Source: Actinomycetes bacterium (GTDB taxonomy: Bacteria; Actinomycetota; Acidimicrobiia; Acidimicrobiales; RAAP-2). Taken from it: 39,066 nt of DNA. The notes below the pieces were generated by a model, which saw nothing but the letters and a program-made list of their open reading frames with translations, searched no databases and was not told the origin of the DNA. The stretch spans positions 1 to 39,066 of the forward strand of contig JAJYXE010000044.1 in NCBI GenBank assembly GCA_021791145.1, written 5' to 3'. The translations under genes were made by a program, and so were the position numbers. Shown here piece after piece: positions 38,139-39,066 of the stretch (position 1 is the first letter of the stretch; each line of letters begins with the position of its first letter).

Positions 38139-38549
38139 GCTCAACGTGCTTCCCCCTTGTCTACGCGTCTGTCTACGCGTCCGAGACGATCACGGACGGA
38201 CAGCGGGTCCGCGACGCCCTGCTGAAAGAGCCCACGCGCCGTTCGCCCGCCGGGAACAACGATGCACCGGAGGCTAACGGACCCCGCCCGCCGGTGCGCA
38301 CGGTGAAGGCCTGGCTGTACAAGAGCAGTCGGGGCAGGGCGAGCGTGACGGCCGGCGGTCCGATCCTCCGTCGCGCACGCCGGGAGGCACACTTTCGAGC
38401 CGACTCCGGCCGGGGAGCGGCGCACCCGGACGCCGGCACCGGCCTGTTGACGGGCGTTGACTAAACGTTCAGTCTATGGCAGGATCGTCATGGTCTCGAA
38501 CTGTGCCGCGAAGCGCTGTGACGCTTGCAAAAGCCCAAGAGGGGGGCGT
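38139..38549. other. Intergenic divergent region
   Basis: This 411-nt region separates the aldehyde dehydrogenase gene and the substrate-binding protein gene. Near 38160-38180 there is a short direct repeat of GTCTACGCGTC. The TetR-like palindrome is at 38459-38474. I see no gene in 38145-38455. An in-frame ATG at 38490 could extend the binding protein by 20 residues, but its peptide does not look like a signal peptide. Confidence 0.6.
38459..38474 (+). promoter_or_regulatory. TetR-type palindrome before the substrate-binding protein gene
   Basis: GACTAAACGTTCAGTC is a 16-bp inverted repeat with 7 of 8 matching pairs, the form of many TetR-family operators in actinobacteria. TTGACG (38447) and TTGACT (38457, overlapping the palindrome) may be -35 elements. 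No TetR gene is in the window; it may lie beyond the right edge. Confidence 0.5.
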
Positions 38550-39066
38550 GTGAACATGTTGCCGGGATCCGTGATGTGCCCGCGGCACGCTTTCGGGCGT
38601 CGGGGGAAGAGTTCGTTCTGGCGCCGGGCTGCCGAGGCCGCTGGCGTGGCGGCGACGGTCGCGGCCCTGTGCGCCGGGACGGTCGGCCAGCCTGCCGCGT
38701 CGGCGGCCGTGAAGGCGCAGCACGTTTCGAAGGCGTCGAAGAGTCCGAAGGTGGCGACAGGCGCGATGCCGTCCTTCGCCCTCGTGATCGGCGACGTCTT
38801 CACATGGATCCTGCCCCTCGACAGCCAGCTCGGCTACGAGGGCTGGGACATCTTCGCCGAACGGGAGATGTGGCTGCCCCTCTACTGGGTAGGGAACGGC
38901 TCGAAGACCGGGATCGACTACGCCCAGTCGGTGGGAGACCCCCCCGTCTACTCGAACCACGACAAGACCGTGACGATCACGATGAAGACCAACTTCAAGT
39001 GGTCCACAGGCGCGACCGTCACATCCAAGGACGTGAAGTTCTACTTCCAGCTCGTCGACGCCGGGA
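38550..39066 (+). CDS. Peptide/nickel-type ABC substrate-binding protein (SBP_bac_5), partial
   Basis: The gene runs off the right edge; 172 codons are visible. The GTG at 38550 follows GAGGGGGG. A basic N-terminus and hydrophobic stretch (EAAGVAATVAALCAGTVG) form a signal peptide, with cleavage likely near ASAAV (about 55). The mature part, with DVFTWILPLDSQLGYE and TVTITMKTNFKWSTGATVT followed by SKDVKFYFQLV, is the beginning of a family 5 (DppA/OppA-like) binding domain. The ligand cannot be told. Permease and ATPase genes are expected downstream, outside the window. Confidence 0.85.
   Translation, partial: MNMLPGSVMCPRHAFGRRGKSSFWRRAAEAAGVAATVAALCAGTVGQPAASAAVKAQHVSKASKSPKVATGAMPSFALVIGDVFTWILPLDSQLGYEGWDIFAEREMWLPLYWVGNGSKTGIDYAQSVGDPPVYSNHDKTVTITMKTNFKWSTGATVTSKDVKFYFQLVDAG

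Noticed and set aside
38490..38549. Upstream ATG start for the binding protein
   Set aside because: The added 20 residues are polar and Cys-rich and do not fit a signal peptide, and the GTG at 38550 has a better ribosome-binding site.
1..39066. tRNA, rRNA, insertion sequences, prophage or integrase genes
   Set aside because: No transposase, integrase or RNA-gene sequence was recognised anywhere; the region looks chromosomal.

Overview
The window is very GC-rich and densely packed, with GTG starts common and many 4-nt stop/start overlaps. The first gene carries tandem 42-residue GYWLV...[11 protein letters not shown] repeats, a hallmark of secreted proteins of Acidimicrobiia. With Ku/LigD, a SigG-type sigma factor and a LmbE-type deacetylase, this points to an actinobacterium of or near Acidimicrobiia. 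The assignment is inference; there is no rRNA or tRNA here.

Layout. 1-10.3 kb: a secreted polysaccharide deacetylase (cut by the left edge), a phosphotransacetylase-family enzyme, a STAS protein, a glycogen debranching enzyme, then a minus-strand set of HAD-GH65 fusion, universal stress protein and GT4 glycosyltransferase. 10.3-14.3 kb: non-homologous end joining, with LigD split into a polymerase and a phosphoesterase-ligase and a divergent Ku. 14.3-18.2 kb: an osmoprotectant (OpuC-type) ABC transporter, one permease of which has a 1-nt frameshift. 18.2-27.6 kb: minus-strand chain of release factor 3, a large FtsX-type permease, two complementary degenerate ATPases, an MFS transporter, a HAD hydrolase and a SigG-type sigma factor, mostly linked by 4-nt overlaps. 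27.9-30.7 kb: thioredoxin, DUF302 and LmbE-type deacetylase facing a CsoR/CstR-family repressor, with the same palindrome at both outer promoters. 30.7-36.6 kb: a ribosome-hibernation/translation-stress block (multidomain HPF fusion, eRF1-like baeRF protein, DksA/TraR zinc-finger protein, adenosine-specific kinase, phosphoribosyltransferase-hydrolase fusion). 36.7-39.1 kb: an aldehyde dehydrogenase and the start of a peptide-type ABC substrate-binding protein behind a TetR-like palindrome.

How it fits together. A 14-bp motif, GGGYCGAWRGTCCN, recurs upstream of the phosphotransacetylase, the baeRF-HPF pair (two copies exactly 42 bp apart) and the phosphoribosyltransferase fusion; a close variant lies between the STAS and debranching-enzyme genes, with weaker copies before the deacetylase and the HAD-GH65 gene. 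It resembles the mycobacterial DosR (DevR) box, and several of the genes (OtsB1-like HAD-GH65, universal stress protein, baeRF, HPF, PRTase-hydrolase) have the architecture of known DosR-regulon members. I read much of the window as a dormancy/hypoxia regulon that couples sugar-store use, ribosome hibernation and stress chemistry. A second theme is the unusual number of short in-frame tandem repeats at gene ends and linkers.
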